DNA of 45,283 nucleotides from Deltaproteobacteria bacterium (GTDB lineage Bacteria; Desulfobacterota; Syntrophia; Syntrophales; JAFGHS01). Positions 32,688 through 45,283 of this stretch are shown piece by piece. Position numbers and translations under genes: made by a program. Within the stretch, counting starts at the first letter, position 1, and each line of letters begins with the position of its first letter. The stretch is from positions 1 through 45,283 of the forward strand of contig JAFGLN010000100.1 in NCBI GenBank assembly GCA_016928025.1. Direction: 5' to 3'. Below the pieces are notes generated by a model. It saw only the letters and a program-made list of their open reading frames with translations, searched no databases and was not told where the DNA came from.

Positions 32688-34739
32688 ATGGATACAAAAA
32701 CGACAAAAATATTTTTAGCCAACATAGCCGTCATCTTGGGGGTCTTGTTTTGCTTTTCCCCTGCTCATGCGGAAATGCCTTATCGGGAGGCGGCGGCCGG
32801 GCTGCTCCTTCATCTGAACAGCCCCAAAGCCATCGTTTCCGTTGACATTCTTGAAGAAAACAGACTGAATCCCCAACTCCCCAAAGTCACCATCGGCGCC
32901 CTGGCATCACTGGACGGAGGCGGTTATATTCTGCTGTCCCCCAGCACATATCTGACCCCCGTCAAGGCCTACTCCCTCACACGACCCTTTGAGGATCTGC
33001 CGCCGCCGGTGCGTCTCTATTTTCTAAAAGAAATGGAAGCCCATGCCCGAATCACGCAGGTCCGGGAAAAGACGGGGGATCGCTCGATCCTGGAGGCCGG
33101 TGAAAACCCCGCCCGCTGGTCGTTTCTCTTGAACATCGGCGATATGCGCCGGCCCCTGACCTACACGCCCGACACCTGGCTTCTGCAGACGGCCTGGCAT
33201 CAGAATTATCCGTTTAATAAATTCACCCCCCGCCTCGCGGGCCTGGCCACCGTAACGGGTTGCGCCAATACGGCCCTGGCCCAGATCATGAAATACTACG
33301 GCTATCCGTCGGCAGGCAGGGGAACGGCATCCTATCAATGGAACGGTGAGACCCTGAAGGCGATCCTGTTCAAGACCTATAACTGGCAGCACATGCCCGA
33401 TACGCTGGATGCGGCCACACCGGCCTGGCAGGCCGATCAGGTGGCCGGCCTTCTAAGCGATGTGGGGATTGCCAATCACACGGTTTACGGCATCGCCGGG
33501 TCTTCCGCCTCCGTCAATGTCCAGGCCCTGATTGAAAATTTCGGCTATTCTAATAACATCAGCAGCATCTCGAATGAGAACGCCGAAACCTTCTTCAGCA
33601 CCTTAACGGCGGAAATCGACGCCGAACGGCCCGTTTTGCTGAGCCTGCCCGGCCACATGGTTGTCGCTGACGGCTATGCCGCCGACGGCACCGGCCGTAA
33701 AATCCATCTCAATATGGGTTGGGGCGGAAAAGCCGATGACTTCTATTATCTCGATGAAACCATTGAAATAACCGAATATAACATTGATTTCATCACCAAC
33801 CCCGGCGACCTGCAGATCTATTTCCCCGTCAAGCCCTGCAGCGGCAGTGATTGTCAGTGGGCATCCGGAGGGGGCACGGACGTACCGCCCGTTATCAACA
33901 CAGTCCTTGCCGACCGGGTCCTGCAGGATGCATCGACAGAGGAAAAGATCTTTATCGATGCCCGGGATGAAAACGGCGACGCTTTATTCCTGTCGGTAAC
34001 GTCCGGTTACGAGGCCGCCGTCCAGGCCCGAATGGAAGGCAGCATTCTTGTTTTGACCCCCAGTGCCGTTTCCGGTGGCGCCGCCGGCCGCATCACCGTC
34101 ACCGCCGAGGCGGCCGGTCAAAAAACGGAAAAATTTTTTGTCGTCCTCACAACGGACCAATCCGTCGGTTTTGGAAAGGCCTTTGCCATGACGGGCCGCT
34201 TTCAAGATCAAGAATCCGTCTACCGGCATCCGGTCATCCTGGACGGTTCCTGCACCATCAGCGGTTACCGCGGTTACGGCAACCAGGCCTTTTACACGGC
34301 TGTTTTAGACAAAAACGATGCAACATTTATTGAAGTGGGGGATATCGCCATCACCGATACCTTCACCCAGGAACGCTACACGATTACAGCGTCGTTAAGA
34401 AAAATCATTTCTCCGACTCAATATTCTCAGTATGATTACGAACAAGGCGTGGATGACGGCTATGTCCTGAACATCTCCTGCCCGGAGGCCGACGACAGCA
34501 TCGAAACCATTGCCGGAATCCTCGGCATCGATTTGAGCGGTCTGAATCGCCTGGCCGGAGACGTCAACGAAGACGGTTCCATCGATCTTGCCGATGCCAT
34601 CACAGTCCTGAAGATTATCTCCCGTCAGCCACTCGGCACCTCCGATATCTTCTCCCGGGCCGACGTCAACCACGACGGCGCCTTGGGCGTCGCCGATTTG
34701 ATCTACATCTTCCAGTATATGGCGGGTCTGAGGCCTTAA
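32688..34739 (+). CDS. Secreted C10 (streptopain-like) cysteine protease with dockerin
   Basis: A 683-residue exported protease. A signal peptide ends AHA-E at about 28. A prodomain (about 30-160) precedes the C10 catalytic domain (about 165-385). The nucleophile is Cys192 in TGCANTALAQIMKYYGYP and the base His323 in LPGHMVVADGY, followed by the NMGWGG block. Middle regions (about 400-620) are beta-rich with no clear domain name. Residues about 624-683 form a type I dockerin: two calcium-loop repeats, DVNEDGSIDLAD and DVNHDGALGVAD. ATG 32688 follows GAGGGG inside the lhgO remnant. It overlaps convergent rlmN by 4 bp. Dockerin suggests surface attachment to a cohesin partner, which is not in the window. 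Confidence 0.9.
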   Translation: MDTKTTKIFLANIAVILGVLFCFSPAHAEMPYREAAAGLLLHLNSPKAIVSVDILEENRLNPQLPKVTIGALASLDGGGYILLSPSTYLTPVKAYSLTRPFEDLPPPVRLYFLKEMEAHARITQVREKTGDRSILEAGENPARWSFLLNIGDMRRPLTYTPDTWLLQTAWHQNYPFNKFTPRLAGLATVTGCANTALAQIMKYYGYPSAGRGTASYQWNGETLKAILFKTYNWQHMPDTLDAATPAWQADQVAGLLSDVGIANHTVYGIAGSSASVNVQALIENFGYSNNISSISNENAETFFSTLTAEIDAERPVLLSLPGHMVVADGYAADGTGRKIHLNMGWGGKADDFYYLDETIEITEYNIDFITNPGDLQIYFPVKPCSGSDCQWASGGGTDVPPVINTVLADRVLQDASTEEKIFIDARDENGDALFLSVTSGYEAAVQARMEGSILVLTPSAVSGGAAGRITVTAEAAGQKTEKFFVVLTTDQSVGFGKAFAMTGRFQDQESVYRHPVILDGSCTISGYRGYGNQAFYTAVLDKNDATFIEVGDIAITDTFTQERYTITASLRKIISPTQYSQYDYEQGVDDGYVLNISCPEADDSIETIAGILGIDLSGLNRLAGDVNEDGSIDLADAITVLKIISRQPLGTSDIFSRADVNHDGALGVADLIYIFQYMAGLRP

Positions 34740-35791
34740 GCGGCCGACCGGCTGCCGCTCAACTGGCCGCAGGCGGCAAGGATGTCGCTGCCCCGGCTGG
34801 TGCGGATGATGGCGGTATAGTGATTATCAAGGATAACCTGCTGGAAGGCCCTGACCTCTTCGTCCGTGGGTGCCCTGAAGGGCGATCCGGGATAGGCGTT
34901 ATACGGGATCAAATTGAGCTTGCAGCGCATCCCTTTGAGGAGGCGGGCGAGTTTCTCCGCGTCCCGCGGGGAGGCATTTACATCGGGAATCAGGATATAC
35001 TCAAAGGTGAGCATCCGTCGGCCGGGCATGGGATAAGTACGGCAGGCCTTCAGGAGGGTTTCCAGGGGATAGGTCTTGTTGACGGGCATGAGAAAGCTCC
35101 GCGTTTTGTTGTCGTGGGCGTTGAGCGAAACGGCCAGGTTGATGCAGATATCCTCCCCCAGCTTTTTGATCATGGGCGCCAGGCCGCAGGTGGACAGGGT
35201 CACTTTGCGGTTGGAAAATCCCAGACCGTGATCCGAGGTCATGATGCCGATGGCTGTCAGGACATTATCGTAATTGGCCAGAGGCTCCCCCATCCCCATG
35301 AGGACGATGTTTTTGAGCTGTGGCCCCTCGGGGATGTTGAACTGCATCTGCGTCATCTGCCCCGTGATCTCCGACGGTAGGAGGTTTCTTTTAAAACCCT
35401 GCTTCGCCGTCAGACAGAACCGGCAGCCCATGGCGCAGCCCGCCTGGGTGGACAGACAGGCCGTCCAGTGGTTCTTCCCGGGGATGAGAACGCTTTCAAT
35501 AAACAGGCCGTCCTCCAGCTTAAAGAGGACCTTCTTCGTCCCGTCCCGGGAGGTCTGGACCTCCTCAACGATGGGCCGCCCGATGCGGGCCAGACCGGCA
35601 ATTTCTTCCCGGAAGGCCTTCGACAAGGTCGTCATCTCCTCAAATGACGCCGCCCCCTGTTGGTAGAGCCATTTCATGATCTGCCTGGCCCGGTATTTTT
35701 CCTTCCCCAGATGGGCAATGAACGCTTCGAGCTCTTTCAGGGACATGTCGGTGATATTTTTTTTCATCATGTTATTTATATGCATGATCAT
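34736..35791 (-). CDS. rlmN: 23S rRNA/tRNA adenine-C2 methyltransferase
   Basis: A 351-residue radical SAM methylase that modifies A2503 of 23S rRNA and A37 of some tRNAs. The cluster motif CAMGCRFC gives Cys119, Cys123 and Cys126 with regular CX3CX2C spacing. GMGEPLANYDNV, LSTCGLAP and the C-terminal RGSDILAACGQL, which carries the catalytic Cys, are all present. The first ATG at 35791 lacks a ribosome site, and ATG at 35770 (MMKKNITDM) is an equally good start. The stop overlaps that of the C10 protease gene. The icd stop lies 24 bp upstream on the same strand, so the two may share a transcript. Confidence 0.95.
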   Translation of the reverse strand: MIMHINNMMKKNITDMSLKELEAFIAHLGKEKYRARQIMKWLYQQGAASFEEMTTLSKAFREEIAGLARIGRPIVEEVQTSRDGTKKVLFKLEDGLFIESVLIPGKNHWTACLSTQAGCAMGCRFCLTAKQGFKRNLLPSEITGQMTQMQFNIPEGPQLKNIVLMGMGEPLANYDNVLTAIGIMTSDHGLGFSNRKVTLSTCGLAPMIKKLGEDICINLAVSLNAHDNKTRSFLMPVNKTYPLETLLKACRTYPMPGRRMLTFEYILIPDVNASPRDAEKLARLLKGMRCKLNLIPYNAYPGSPFRAPTDEEVRAFQQVILDNHYTAIIRTSRGSDILAACGQLSGSRSAA

Positions 35792-35815
35792 TTTAACGCA
35801 TTGAAAATATCAATG

Positions 35816-37042
35816 CTATGGCAGCATCCTGTCCAGGGTCTCGGCAATGGCATCGATAAACCCTTCCGTATTGACCTTCCGGTTGCCCGGCTGCTTATCG
35901 GCCACCGCCAGGAGGTCACCCGTCATGACACCGGACTCCACGGTGGCGATGGCCGCCTTTTCCAAGGTATCGGCAAAGGCGACAACATCGGGCGTGGCGT
36001 CCAACTCTCCTCGCTTCCGTAGGCCTCCAGTCCAGGCAAAGATGAGGGCCATGGAATTACTGGACGTCTCTTCCCCCTTGAGATATTTATAATAATGCCG
36101 CTGAACGGTTCCGTGAGCCGCCTCATATTCGAAATGGCCCCGGGGCGAGACGAGGACGGACGTCATCATGGCCAGGCTCCCGTAGCCGGAGGCGATCATA
36201 TCGGACATGACGTCGCCGTCGTAATTCTTCAGAGCCCAGAGAAATCCCCCTTCCGACCGGACGGCGCGGGCGACGGCATCATCGATGAGGGTGAAGAAAT
36301 ATTCAATCCCCGCCTCTCGGAATTTCGCCTCCCAATGGGTTTTATATTCATCCGCGAAAATGTCCTTGAAGCGGGTGTCATAAATCTTGGAAATGGTGTC
36401 CTTGGTGCTAAACCACACATCGATCTTGCGATCCAGGGCCAAAGTAAAGCAGGACCGGGCAAAGCTCCTGATGGACGGATCGGTATTATGGATGCCCTGG
36501 ACGATTCCGGGGCCGGCAAACTCGGCAAGGGTCTTCCGGGAAGGTTCGCCGCCCCCTGCCGGTGTGAAAACGATCTCCGCCCTGCCCGGACCGTCGATGC
36601 GCATCTCCGTGTTGTCATAGACATCGCCATAGGCGTGCCGGCCGATGGTAATGGGTTTTTTCCAGGGGGAAACAAAGGGCCGGATATTTTTCACCATAAT
36701 GGGGGTCCGAAAGACGGTGCCGTCCAGCATGGCCCGGATGGTGCCGTTGGGAGATTTCCAAGCTTTTTTCAACTGATATTCCCGGACGCGGTCTTCCGTC
36801 GGCGTGATGGTGGCGCACTTGACGCCGACGCCATGGGTCATGATGGCGTTGGCCGCCTCCACGGTCACCCGGTCGTCCGTATCGTCCCGATGCTTGACAT
36901 GGAGGTCGTAATAATCCAGTTTCATATCCAGATACGGAAAAAGCAGCTTGTCTTTGACCATCCGCCACATGACGCGGGTCATCTCATCCCCGTCCATCTC
37001 TACCAGCGTCGACTTGACGATGATTTTCTTTTTTATCGCCAT
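35816..37042 (-). CDS. icd: NADP-dependent isocitrate dehydrogenase (eukaryotic-type)
   Basis: A 408-residue isocitrate dehydrogenase that forms 2-oxoglutarate and CO2. [12 protein letters not shown] near the N terminus, [19 protein letters not shown] (the substrate-binding Ser/Asn/Arg loop), the metal-binding [20 protein letters not shown] block and [23 protein letters not shown] are hallmarks of the IDH1/2-like subfamily II. That subfamily includes eukaryotic and some bacterial enzymes, as opposed to the E. coli type. NADP specificity is inferred from the HGTVQRHY segment. It is co-directional with rlmN, 24 bp apart. In syntrophs the enzyme feeds glutamate synthesis. Confidence 0.95.
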   Translation of the reverse strand: MAIKKKIIVKSTLVEMDGDEMTRVMWRMVKDKLLFPYLDMKLDYYDLHVKHRDDTDDRVTVEAANAIMTHGVGVKCATITPTEDRVREYQLKKAWKSPNGTIRAMLDGTVFRTPIMVKNIRPFVSPWKKPITIGRHAYGDVYDNTEMRIDGPGRAEIVFTPAGGGEPSRKTLAEFAGPGIVQGIHNTDPSIRSFARSCFTLALDRKIDVWFSTKDTISKIYDTRFKDIFADEYKTHWEAKFREAGIEYFFTLIDDAVARAVRSEGGFLWALKNYDGDVMSDMIASGYGSLAMMTSVLVSPRGHFEYEAAHGTVQRHYYKYLKGEETSSNSMALIFAWTGGLRKRGELDATPDVVAFADTLEKAAIATVESGVMTGDLLAVADKQPGNRKVNTEGFIDAIAETLDRMLP

Positions 37043-37229
37043 CCATACCCTCCGTGCCTGATAACGTTATCGCAACTGCCATCCCCGGCACCCTGTGCCT
37101 GATTGACGGACCTTGATAAAATCATATTTCATTGTGATTTATTATTTTTAGTTCTCCTTTGTCAATGTGAATGTCGATAAAACCTCACCCCGGGCTTATC
37201 GGGTCCGGCCCGGCCGCCTTAAATTCATC

Positions 37230-37259
37230 TTGACACAGGAACGCTGCTATCCTTATACT
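37230..37259 (+). promoter_or_regulatory. Promoter for the SBBP/choice-of-anchor protein gene
   Basis: TTGACA (37230-37235) and TATACT (37254-37259) have an 18-bp spacer. The predicted start near 37266 leaves a leader of about 75 nt. The rest of the 37043-37340 gap is featureless. Confidence 0.65.
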
Positions 37260-37340
37260 TTAGCCGCAAGAAGTCGCTTTTCAGAGACAACCCACTCATA
37301 AACCCTAACTCGATTCATATCGTAAAGCGAGGAGGGCGTC

Positions 37341-40300
37341 ATGAATTCATCCATCGCAAAAACCCTTTTGGTTTTGATTGTCATTACCGTCTTTTTTTCC
37401 TTGCCCGGTCAGGCCTGCGCGGTCACATCGCCGCAATCGGAAGAAACGGCAAATGCCGCCGCCCGGCTCCATACCCTGTCCATTCCTTTCGTCGAGAATT
37501 ACGGGCAAACCCATCCGGATGTCCGCTTTTACGCGCAAACCTTCGGCGGCACCCTTTTTGTGACGCGCGACGGTAAATTGGTCTATGCCCTGCCTGCTAA
37601 AGATGAAAAAACGCGTGATCGCCTTACCCTCAAAGAGGAATTGATCGGCGGAACCGTTTTGATGCCCCGGGGAAACGAAAAGTCACCCACCCGCATTCAT
37701 TATTTCAAGGGCAGCGATCCGGGGAAGTGGCACACGCATTTGCCAACCTACAACAGCGTCACTCTGGGCGAAGTCTATGATGGAATTCAAGTCTTATTGA
37801 GGGCTTACGGAAACAACGTGGAAAAGATATTCCGTATTCGCCCCCGATCCGATCCGGGGGTTATCCGGATGAAAGTCCACGGTGCCGGTCTGCTGAGCAT
37901 CAACAGTGAAGGCGAACTGGTGGCATACACAAAAAAGGGAGAGATCGCCTTTACCCGCCCCGTTGCTTATCAGCTTTTGAACGGCAAACGGCAGGCCGTA
38001 GACGTCGCCTACGAGCTGAGAGAAAACACCTATAGTTTCAAAGTGGGCCTATACGATCCCGAAAGAGAACTCATTATCGATCCCCTCCTGTCCACCTATC
38101 TGGGGGGCACTCAAGACGATGAGGCCACGAGCATTGCCACAAATATTATCGCCGGCAAACGGTATATTTACGTAGCAGGTTCTACGATGTCCAACGATTT
38201 TCCGGGCATCGCCATGTATCAAACGCACCAGGGCTATAATCAGGATGCCTTTATCGCCCTGATCGACATGGATTTCACGGCGGTCCAGTTCACCTATCTG
38301 GGAGGCAGCGGAGAAGACATCATTTACGATCTGGCCATCCGCCGGCCCGACGGTGCGGTTTATATCGTCGGGACAACGGACGGGCACTTTCCCGTGACAA
38401 TCTATAATACCCGCGGCGACAACGAAGATGCCTTCGTTGCCCGGCTTAGTTTCGATCTGAGCACCCTGGAGAAATCCCGCTATTTCGGCGGCAGTTTGAA
38501 GGATAATGGCATTGCGATTACGCTATATGACGATGAGTCGGCGGATCCCCTGGACCGGGCGGTTTACATCACCGGGACCACCAAATCCAAGGACCTGCCG
38601 AAAACCGAAAACGCCGCCCAAACAACGGTGAATGTTTACGGCAGCACAGCTTTATATGACGGTTTTGCCGCCAAATTCAATATGGATCTTGGTTTGAGAA
38701 GGACAACCTACCTGGGGGGCCAATCCAATGATTCAACATATGATATTGCCGTCCATCCGGAAGAACCCCATGACGTCTATGTCGTGGGCTCAACAAGTTA
38801 TTGCCCCATCGGCAGTTATCCTTACATTTACACGGGCTGTCTCCCCTGGACCGACGGCGGGGGAATTTCAACCTTCGTCGGTTCTCAGGACGCCTTCGTC
38901 GTCCGCCTCAATGCCGATTTGACGGCCGACCCCGCCCCCCAGGCAACCTATTACGGCGGAACGGGCCTCGATTTCGGCACCGCCCTCGCCATCCACCCGG
39001 GGACGGGCAATGTTTACATCGCCGGCGGAAGGACGAATGAACCCGATCCCCCATCGACGATTCCCACCGATCAGTATGCCTTTGTCGCCTATTTCAACCG
39101 GGCGTTGACCGAATACCTGGGCGACGCGCATATCGGCGAAACGGCGAAAAAAATGCCCGACCGGGCCCAGGACATCAAAATTGTCTTCGGCGTCGGCATC
39201 TATGTATCGGGCTGGACACGGTCCAGCGATCTGATCGGCACGGAGGGCGGCATCCTGCCGGCCTTTCGCGGAGGCTATTCCGATATGTTTGTCGCCCGTT
39301 TCCATAATAATCTGGACCTGGATCAGCTCACATATGTGGGAGGCGGCGGTCAGGACGAAAACTTTTTGAAAGGACTAGCTGTGGCCGAAGACCCGGCCAC
39401 GCCGCAGGAAGACTGGCACGTCTTTATCGTGGGGACCACTTACGGGAGCGGGCTGATCGGCGTCACGGACTCAACGGCTTTTCAACATGAGATTAAAGGA
39501 GAATCGGATATTTTTATCAGCCGCATGAACGCGGATCTGAAACCCGATTTGATCCCGGACATTGAAGTCCAGCCGCGCGAGTTGGACTTCGGCAATGTCG
39601 CACTTAACGTTAATTCTCCCGCGAAAACCGTCTCCTTGGAAAATATCGGCGGCGCCAGCTTGACCCTCTCCTCCATATCCATCACAGGAGCGGCGGCCGG
39701 CGACTATACGATCGATACAACCGCCGGCACATCGCCTTGCGGCGCCGGTTTTCCACAAGACATCACCGGTAGTTCCAGCTGCACCGTTTCCATCACTTTC
39801 AGGACGTCCGTTTTAAATGAATGGCGGAAAGCCGACCTCGTTATCCAGACGGCCAACGATCCTGACGAGCCTCTGATCAGGGTCCCTCTCAGCGGGTATT
39901 CCGGACCGGACATCACTGTGACGTCGATGGTTGAATTTCCCGCCACTCAAATCGGAAGCAGCACGCAAAAAACATTCCAGATCAAAAATGACGGTGTATC
40001 CGATTTGACCGTCACCGGCATTCAGAAATCCGGCATTGCCCCGGACACAGGCGAAGATTTTACCTTGTTGTATGACGCGGTCAGCACCACTTGTCCGAAT
40101 CCCGGTTCCGGCGCATTTATATTGCAGCGGGGCCGTTCATGTAACGTCGCCGTTGAGTTTACGCCGTCGCCGCCTTCGGGGCCGCAGGAAGCCATAGTCT
40201 TTGTCTTCTCCGACGACCTGGACGAAGATCCGGCGTTTATCACCCTCGTCGGCTCCGGCGTTACGCAGCTTGATACCGATATCTGGTCTCATGACCTGGA

Positions 40301-41297
40301 ATTCCGCGATACGCCTGTCGGCGGCAGCCGCAATTTGCCCTGGCTGATCACCAACACAGGAAGTACATCGCTTTCCGTATCATCCGTGACCCTCTCCGAC
40401 ACCCAGAATTTCTCCATCGATCCGGACGGGGGCGCCATCCCCTGCGGGTCGCCGCCATTCTCACTGGCCAAGGTCTCCTCCTGCACCATGACGGTGACAT
40501 TCAATCCAAAAACCGCCGACACCTTCGATAAAACGATCACGATCTCCTCCAACGATCCGGACGAAAATCCTTTGGTCGTCCACATGACGGGAAACGGGGT
40601 CGGCGATGCGGACCATGACGGTGTCCCCGATGCGGAGGAAAGCGGGGACGCCAACGCGGACGGAACGCCGGATGCACAACAGCCCCAGGTTGCCGCCGTG
40701 CGGAGTTACGATAACCTGCACACCGTCGTCATCGAAACGGACGGCGCGTCCCTGTCCCAGGTCCAGGCGGTGAACCCACCCGGCGGGTCCCTGCCCGGCG
40801 CACTGGGCGATCCCGAATTCCCCTTCGGTTTTTATCATTTCAAGGTGATTCTGCCCTCCGGTTTGGACACGGCCACGGTGACCATCACCCTGCCCTCGGG
40901 CGAAACGGCGGAAACCTATATCAAATGGGGACCGGAATTCGACAATTTGGAGCCCCATTATTACGATTTCGGCAATCAGACCCGATACCCCGGCGCCGTA
41001 CAGATCACAGGCAATGTCATTACCCTGCACCTCACAGATAACGGCCCCGGCGATCATGACGGCCTGGACAACGGCGAAATTTACGATCCCGGCGCACCGG
41101 CACGCTGGTCGACCACCATGGGGGATTTTGACGGAAACGATGTCGTCGATCTGAGTGACGCCATTTTGTGCCTGCGCGTTCTGACCCGGTTAAAAACAAC
41201 TACGAAAGTTCTGAAACAAGGGGATGTCGATGCGGACGGCGCCGTCGGCCCGCCGGAGATCATCTATATTCTGCAAAAAATCGGCGGCCTGCGGTGA
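37341..41297 (+). CDS. Secreted SBBP-repeat/choice-of-anchor protein with dockerin
   Basis: A 1318-residue exported protein. A signal peptide ends near residue 27 (PGQACA-V). An N-terminal domain (about 35-250) begins LSIPFVENYGQTHPDVRFYAQ. A beta-propeller-like region (about 250-740) has repeated STYLGGTQDDEATSIA- and TYLGGSGED-type SBBP motifs. Three choice-of-anchor D-type beta domains follow (about 750-1080: DIEVQPRELDFGNV, DITVTSMVEFPATQIGS, DTDIWSHDLEFRDTPVG). A calcium-loop DHDGVPDAEESGDANADGTPD precedes a choice-of-anchor U-like domain (about 1120-1220). A C-terminal dockerin has DFDGNDVVDLSD and DVDADGAVG. ATG 37341 follows GAGGAGGG. It is probably a surface or extracellular adhesion or structural protein. 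Confidence 0.9.
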   Translation: MNSSIAKTLLVLIVITVFFSLPGQACAVTSPQSEETANAAARLHTLSIPFVENYGQTHPDVRFYAQTFGGTLFVTRDGKLVYALPAKDEKTRDRLTLKEELIGGTVLMPRGNEKSPTRIHYFKGSDPGKWHTHLPTYNSVTLGEVYDGIQVLLRAYGNNVEKIFRIRPRSDPGVIRMKVHGAGLLSINSEGELVAYTKKGEIAFTRPVAYQLLNGKRQAVDVAYELRENTYSFKVGLYDPERELIIDPLLSTYLGGTQDDEATSIATNIIAGKRYIYVAGSTMSNDFPGIAMYQTHQGYNQDAFIALIDMDFTAVQFTYLGGSGEDIIYDLAIRRPDGAVYIVGTTDGHFPVTIYNTRGDNEDAFVARLSFDLSTLEKSRYFGGSLKDNGIAITLYDDESADPLDRAVYITGTTKSKDLPKTENAAQTTVNVYGSTALYDGFAAKFNMDLGLRRTTYLGGQSNDSTYDIAVHPEEPHDVYVVGSTSYCPIGSYPYIYTGCLPWTDGGGISTFVGSQDAFVVRLNADLTADPAPQATYYGGTGLDFGTALAIHPGTGNVYIAGGRTNEPDPPSTIPTDQYAFVAYFNRALTEYLGDAHIGETAKKMPDRAQDIKIVFGVGIYVSGWTRSSDLIGTEGGILPAFRGGYSDMFVARFHNNLDLDQLTYVGGGGQDENFLKGLAVAEDPATPQEDWHVFIVGTTYGSGLIGVTDSTAFQHEIKGESDIFISRMNADLKPDLIPDIEVQPRELDFGNVALNVNSPAKTVSLENIGGASLTLSSISITGAAAGDYTIDTTAGTSPCGAGFPQDITGSSSCTVSITFRTSVLNEWRKADLVIQTANDPDEPLIRVPLSGYSGPDITVTSMVEFPATQIGSSTQKTFQIKNDGVSDLTVTGIQKSGIAPDTGEDFTLLYDAVSTTCPNPGSGAFILQRGRSCNVAVEFTPSPPSGPQEAIVFVFSDDLDEDPAFITLVGSGVTQLDTDIWSHDLEFRDTPVGGSRNLPWLITNTGSTSLSVSSVTLSDTQNFSIDPDGGAIPCGSPPFSLAKVSSCTMTVTFNPKTADTFDKTITISSNDPDENPLVVHMTGNGVGDADHDGVPDAEESGDANADGTPDAQQPQVAAVRSYDNLHTVVIETDGASLSQVQAVNPPGGSLPGALGDPEFPFGFYHFKVILPSGLDTATVTITLPSGETAETYIKWGPEFDNLEPHYYDFGNQTRYPGAVQITGNVITLHLTDNGPGDHDGLDNGEIYDPGAPARWSTTMGDFDGNDVVDLSDAILCLRVLTRLKTTTKVLKQGDVDADGAVGPPEIIYILQKIGGLR

Positions 41298-41416
41298 GAA
41301 CAAATCCGCTTGTTCTGTCTCAAATATGTTCGGATTCTTCAGCGGAGCCGTGTATTCTTAGACATAAACTTCCCAAGATATTGAACAGTTGATGATGTGA
41401 TAGACTTCTGTATACT

Positions 41417-41893
41417 TTAATTTCCGGAACGCCTGATAGGGAAGGTCGTTTCTTTTAACCAATCAATCGCACCGGGAATTCTTTTCCAAAGCTCCCGACT
41501 TGTAGCGGCATAGCAAAAAGCCTCATCCTCGCCGCCCCAGGTTATGGCATCGGGCAGAAAGCGGGGAATAGGTTTTTCGCCCGTTAAGTATTCCGGCACA
41601 TGGCTGTTCATCTCTAACGCGGCGGCCAGCGTTTTTTCCGTTTTCTTGGAAGCACCTGTTTTGATAAAAGAGACCAAAACCCTCGTATAGAGCCATTCCG
41701 CCGCATAGATTATATCTTGGGCAACTTGCATAACATTTAATGGCGAACTACCCGGTATGTCTCCGGAATCCATTATCGATTTCATAAATTTTTTTAACTC
41801 TGCCTGCGATTTAAAGCTCCAACTTTCCAATAAACGAGAAAAATCCGCCATCGTCTTTTCCATGCTCACCTTTCCTGATTTCTTCTTTTTCAT
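41417..41893 (-). CDS. Hypothetical protein, helical
   Basis: A 158-residue soluble protein that I do not recognise. The N terminus is highly basic (MKKKKSGK). Long helices dominate, with SFKSQAELKKFMKSIMDSGDIPGSSP and NVMQVAQDIIYAAEWLYTRVLVSFIKTG. The C-terminal part carries EAFCYAATSRELWKRIPGAIDWLKETTFP. I use ATG 41893 because GGGG lies four bases upstream. The earlier frame start (41914) would add seven residues before it. It is the last gene before the CRISPR array, 270 bp away, converging on the SBBP gene. Nothing ties it to CRISPR function. Confidence 0.6.
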   Translation of the reverse strand: MKKKKSGKVSMEKTMADFSRLLESWSFKSQAELKKFMKSIMDSGDIPGSSPLNVMQVAQDIIYAAEWLYTRVLVSFIKTGASKKTEKTLAAALEMNSHVPEYLTGEKPIPRFLPDAITWGGEDEAFCYAATSRELWKRIPGAIDWLKETTFPIRRSGN

Positions 41894-42120
41894 TATTCCC
41901 CTACGGTCTCGCATCGATCATGTTAAAGATGATTTCTCAGGGCAGTAACAATATTAAGATATTTATTCGTCATTATCTTTTCCACTTAACCCTGTCAATA
42001 TAGAATATCCGATTCATGTTTAAACAATTACATCTTTTAACTTGCCCTATTCCGTCCTCCTATAACCCATGACCCGATTTTAAGATAGGCGAGCATTGTG
42101 CCCATCTTCCTTCAATGGGG

Positions 42121-42140
42121 CCACGTCTTTTCAGACGTGG
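42121..42140. other. Perfect hairpin at the trailer side of the CRISPR array
   Basis: CCACGTC pairs with GACGTGG around a 6-nt loop, 25 bp before the first degenerate repeat. If the array is transcribed leftward, it lies just past the last repeat. It lacks a U-tract. Confidence 0.5.
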
Positions 42141-42165
42141 AAATAGCGATAACATGAACATAAGA

Positions 42166-45283
<3,118 letters not shown>

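Noticed and set aside
41297-41316. AGAACAA/TTGTTCT hairpin at the SBBP gene stop as a terminator
   Set aside because: The stem is AT-rich, only 7 bp, and no T-run follows.
42121-42140. Hairpin left of the array as an intrinsic terminator
   Set aside because: No U-tract follows on either strand, so it is listed only as a structure.

Overview
The window looks like chromosomal DNA of an anaerobic Deltaproteobacterium (Desulfobacterota), most like the Syntrophus/Smithella group. This is inferred from gene content: a selenocysteine-encoding selD, dockerin-tagged secreted proteins, SBBP-repeat and choice-of-anchor proteins, a eukaryotic-type isocitrate dehydrogenase, several PAS/GGDEF/GAF signalling proteins, and CCTTG-heptad repeats between genes. 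No rRNA or tRNA gene was seen, so the taxonomy is tentative.

Layout. 1-160 is the tail of a response-regulator receiver domain. 0.25-7.8 kb carries housekeeping and metabolic genes: an SDR oxidoreductase, a dolichol-kinase-like membrane protein, a zinc dehydrogenase, a conserved hypothetical, an enoyl-CoA hydratase, glyA, a two-gene membrane cluster with an AtpZ/AtpI-like protein, and a nitronate monooxygenase-like enzyme. 7.9-14.6 kb has a B12-type radical SAM protein, pyruvate kinase, a BrkB membrane protein fused to a CRP-like module, and a solute-binding lipoprotein. 14.7-17.4 kb is a small defence island: an unknown Cys-rich ORF, an AbiE-type toxin-antitoxin pair in toxin-first order, a frameshifted Csx20-like gene, and a two-copy remnant of an old CRISPR array whose repeat differs from the large array. 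17.4-25.9 kb has a GT39 glycosyltransferase, a flavin reductase, a Nudix hydrolase, two diguanylate cyclases, threonine synthase and a LysR regulator. The regulator is divergent from selD, whose UGA codon 18 is read as selenocysteine. 27.4-29.2 kb is leuA with a leucine-rich leader peptide and an attenuator. 29.4-41.3 kb has a GAF-cyclase, a MITE-like repeat, a broken lhgO-like gene, a secreted C10 protease with dockerin, rlmN, icd, and a 1318-residue secreted SBBP/choice-of-anchor protein that also ends in a dockerin.

42166-45283 is a long type I-C-like CRISPR array: 48 repeat units of 32 bp, counting two degenerate ones and one truncated one. It runs to the last base of the window. Repeat orientation and the degenerate left end indicate transcription on the minus strand from a leader beyond the right edge. 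No cas gene is present in the window.

The clearest signals beyond routine annotation are the relic CRISPR locus at 16.8-17.3 kb, the recoded selD start that ordinary gene calling would lose, the leuA attenuator, the BrkB-CRP fusion, the two dockerin proteins, and the internal rearrangements of the large array: a duplicated spacer, a truncated repeat, and a spacer expanded by tandem 12-mers. I did not find a clearly new multi-gene system. The least explained items are the 14.8 kb Cys-rich ORF and the small membrane protein at 6.2 kb.
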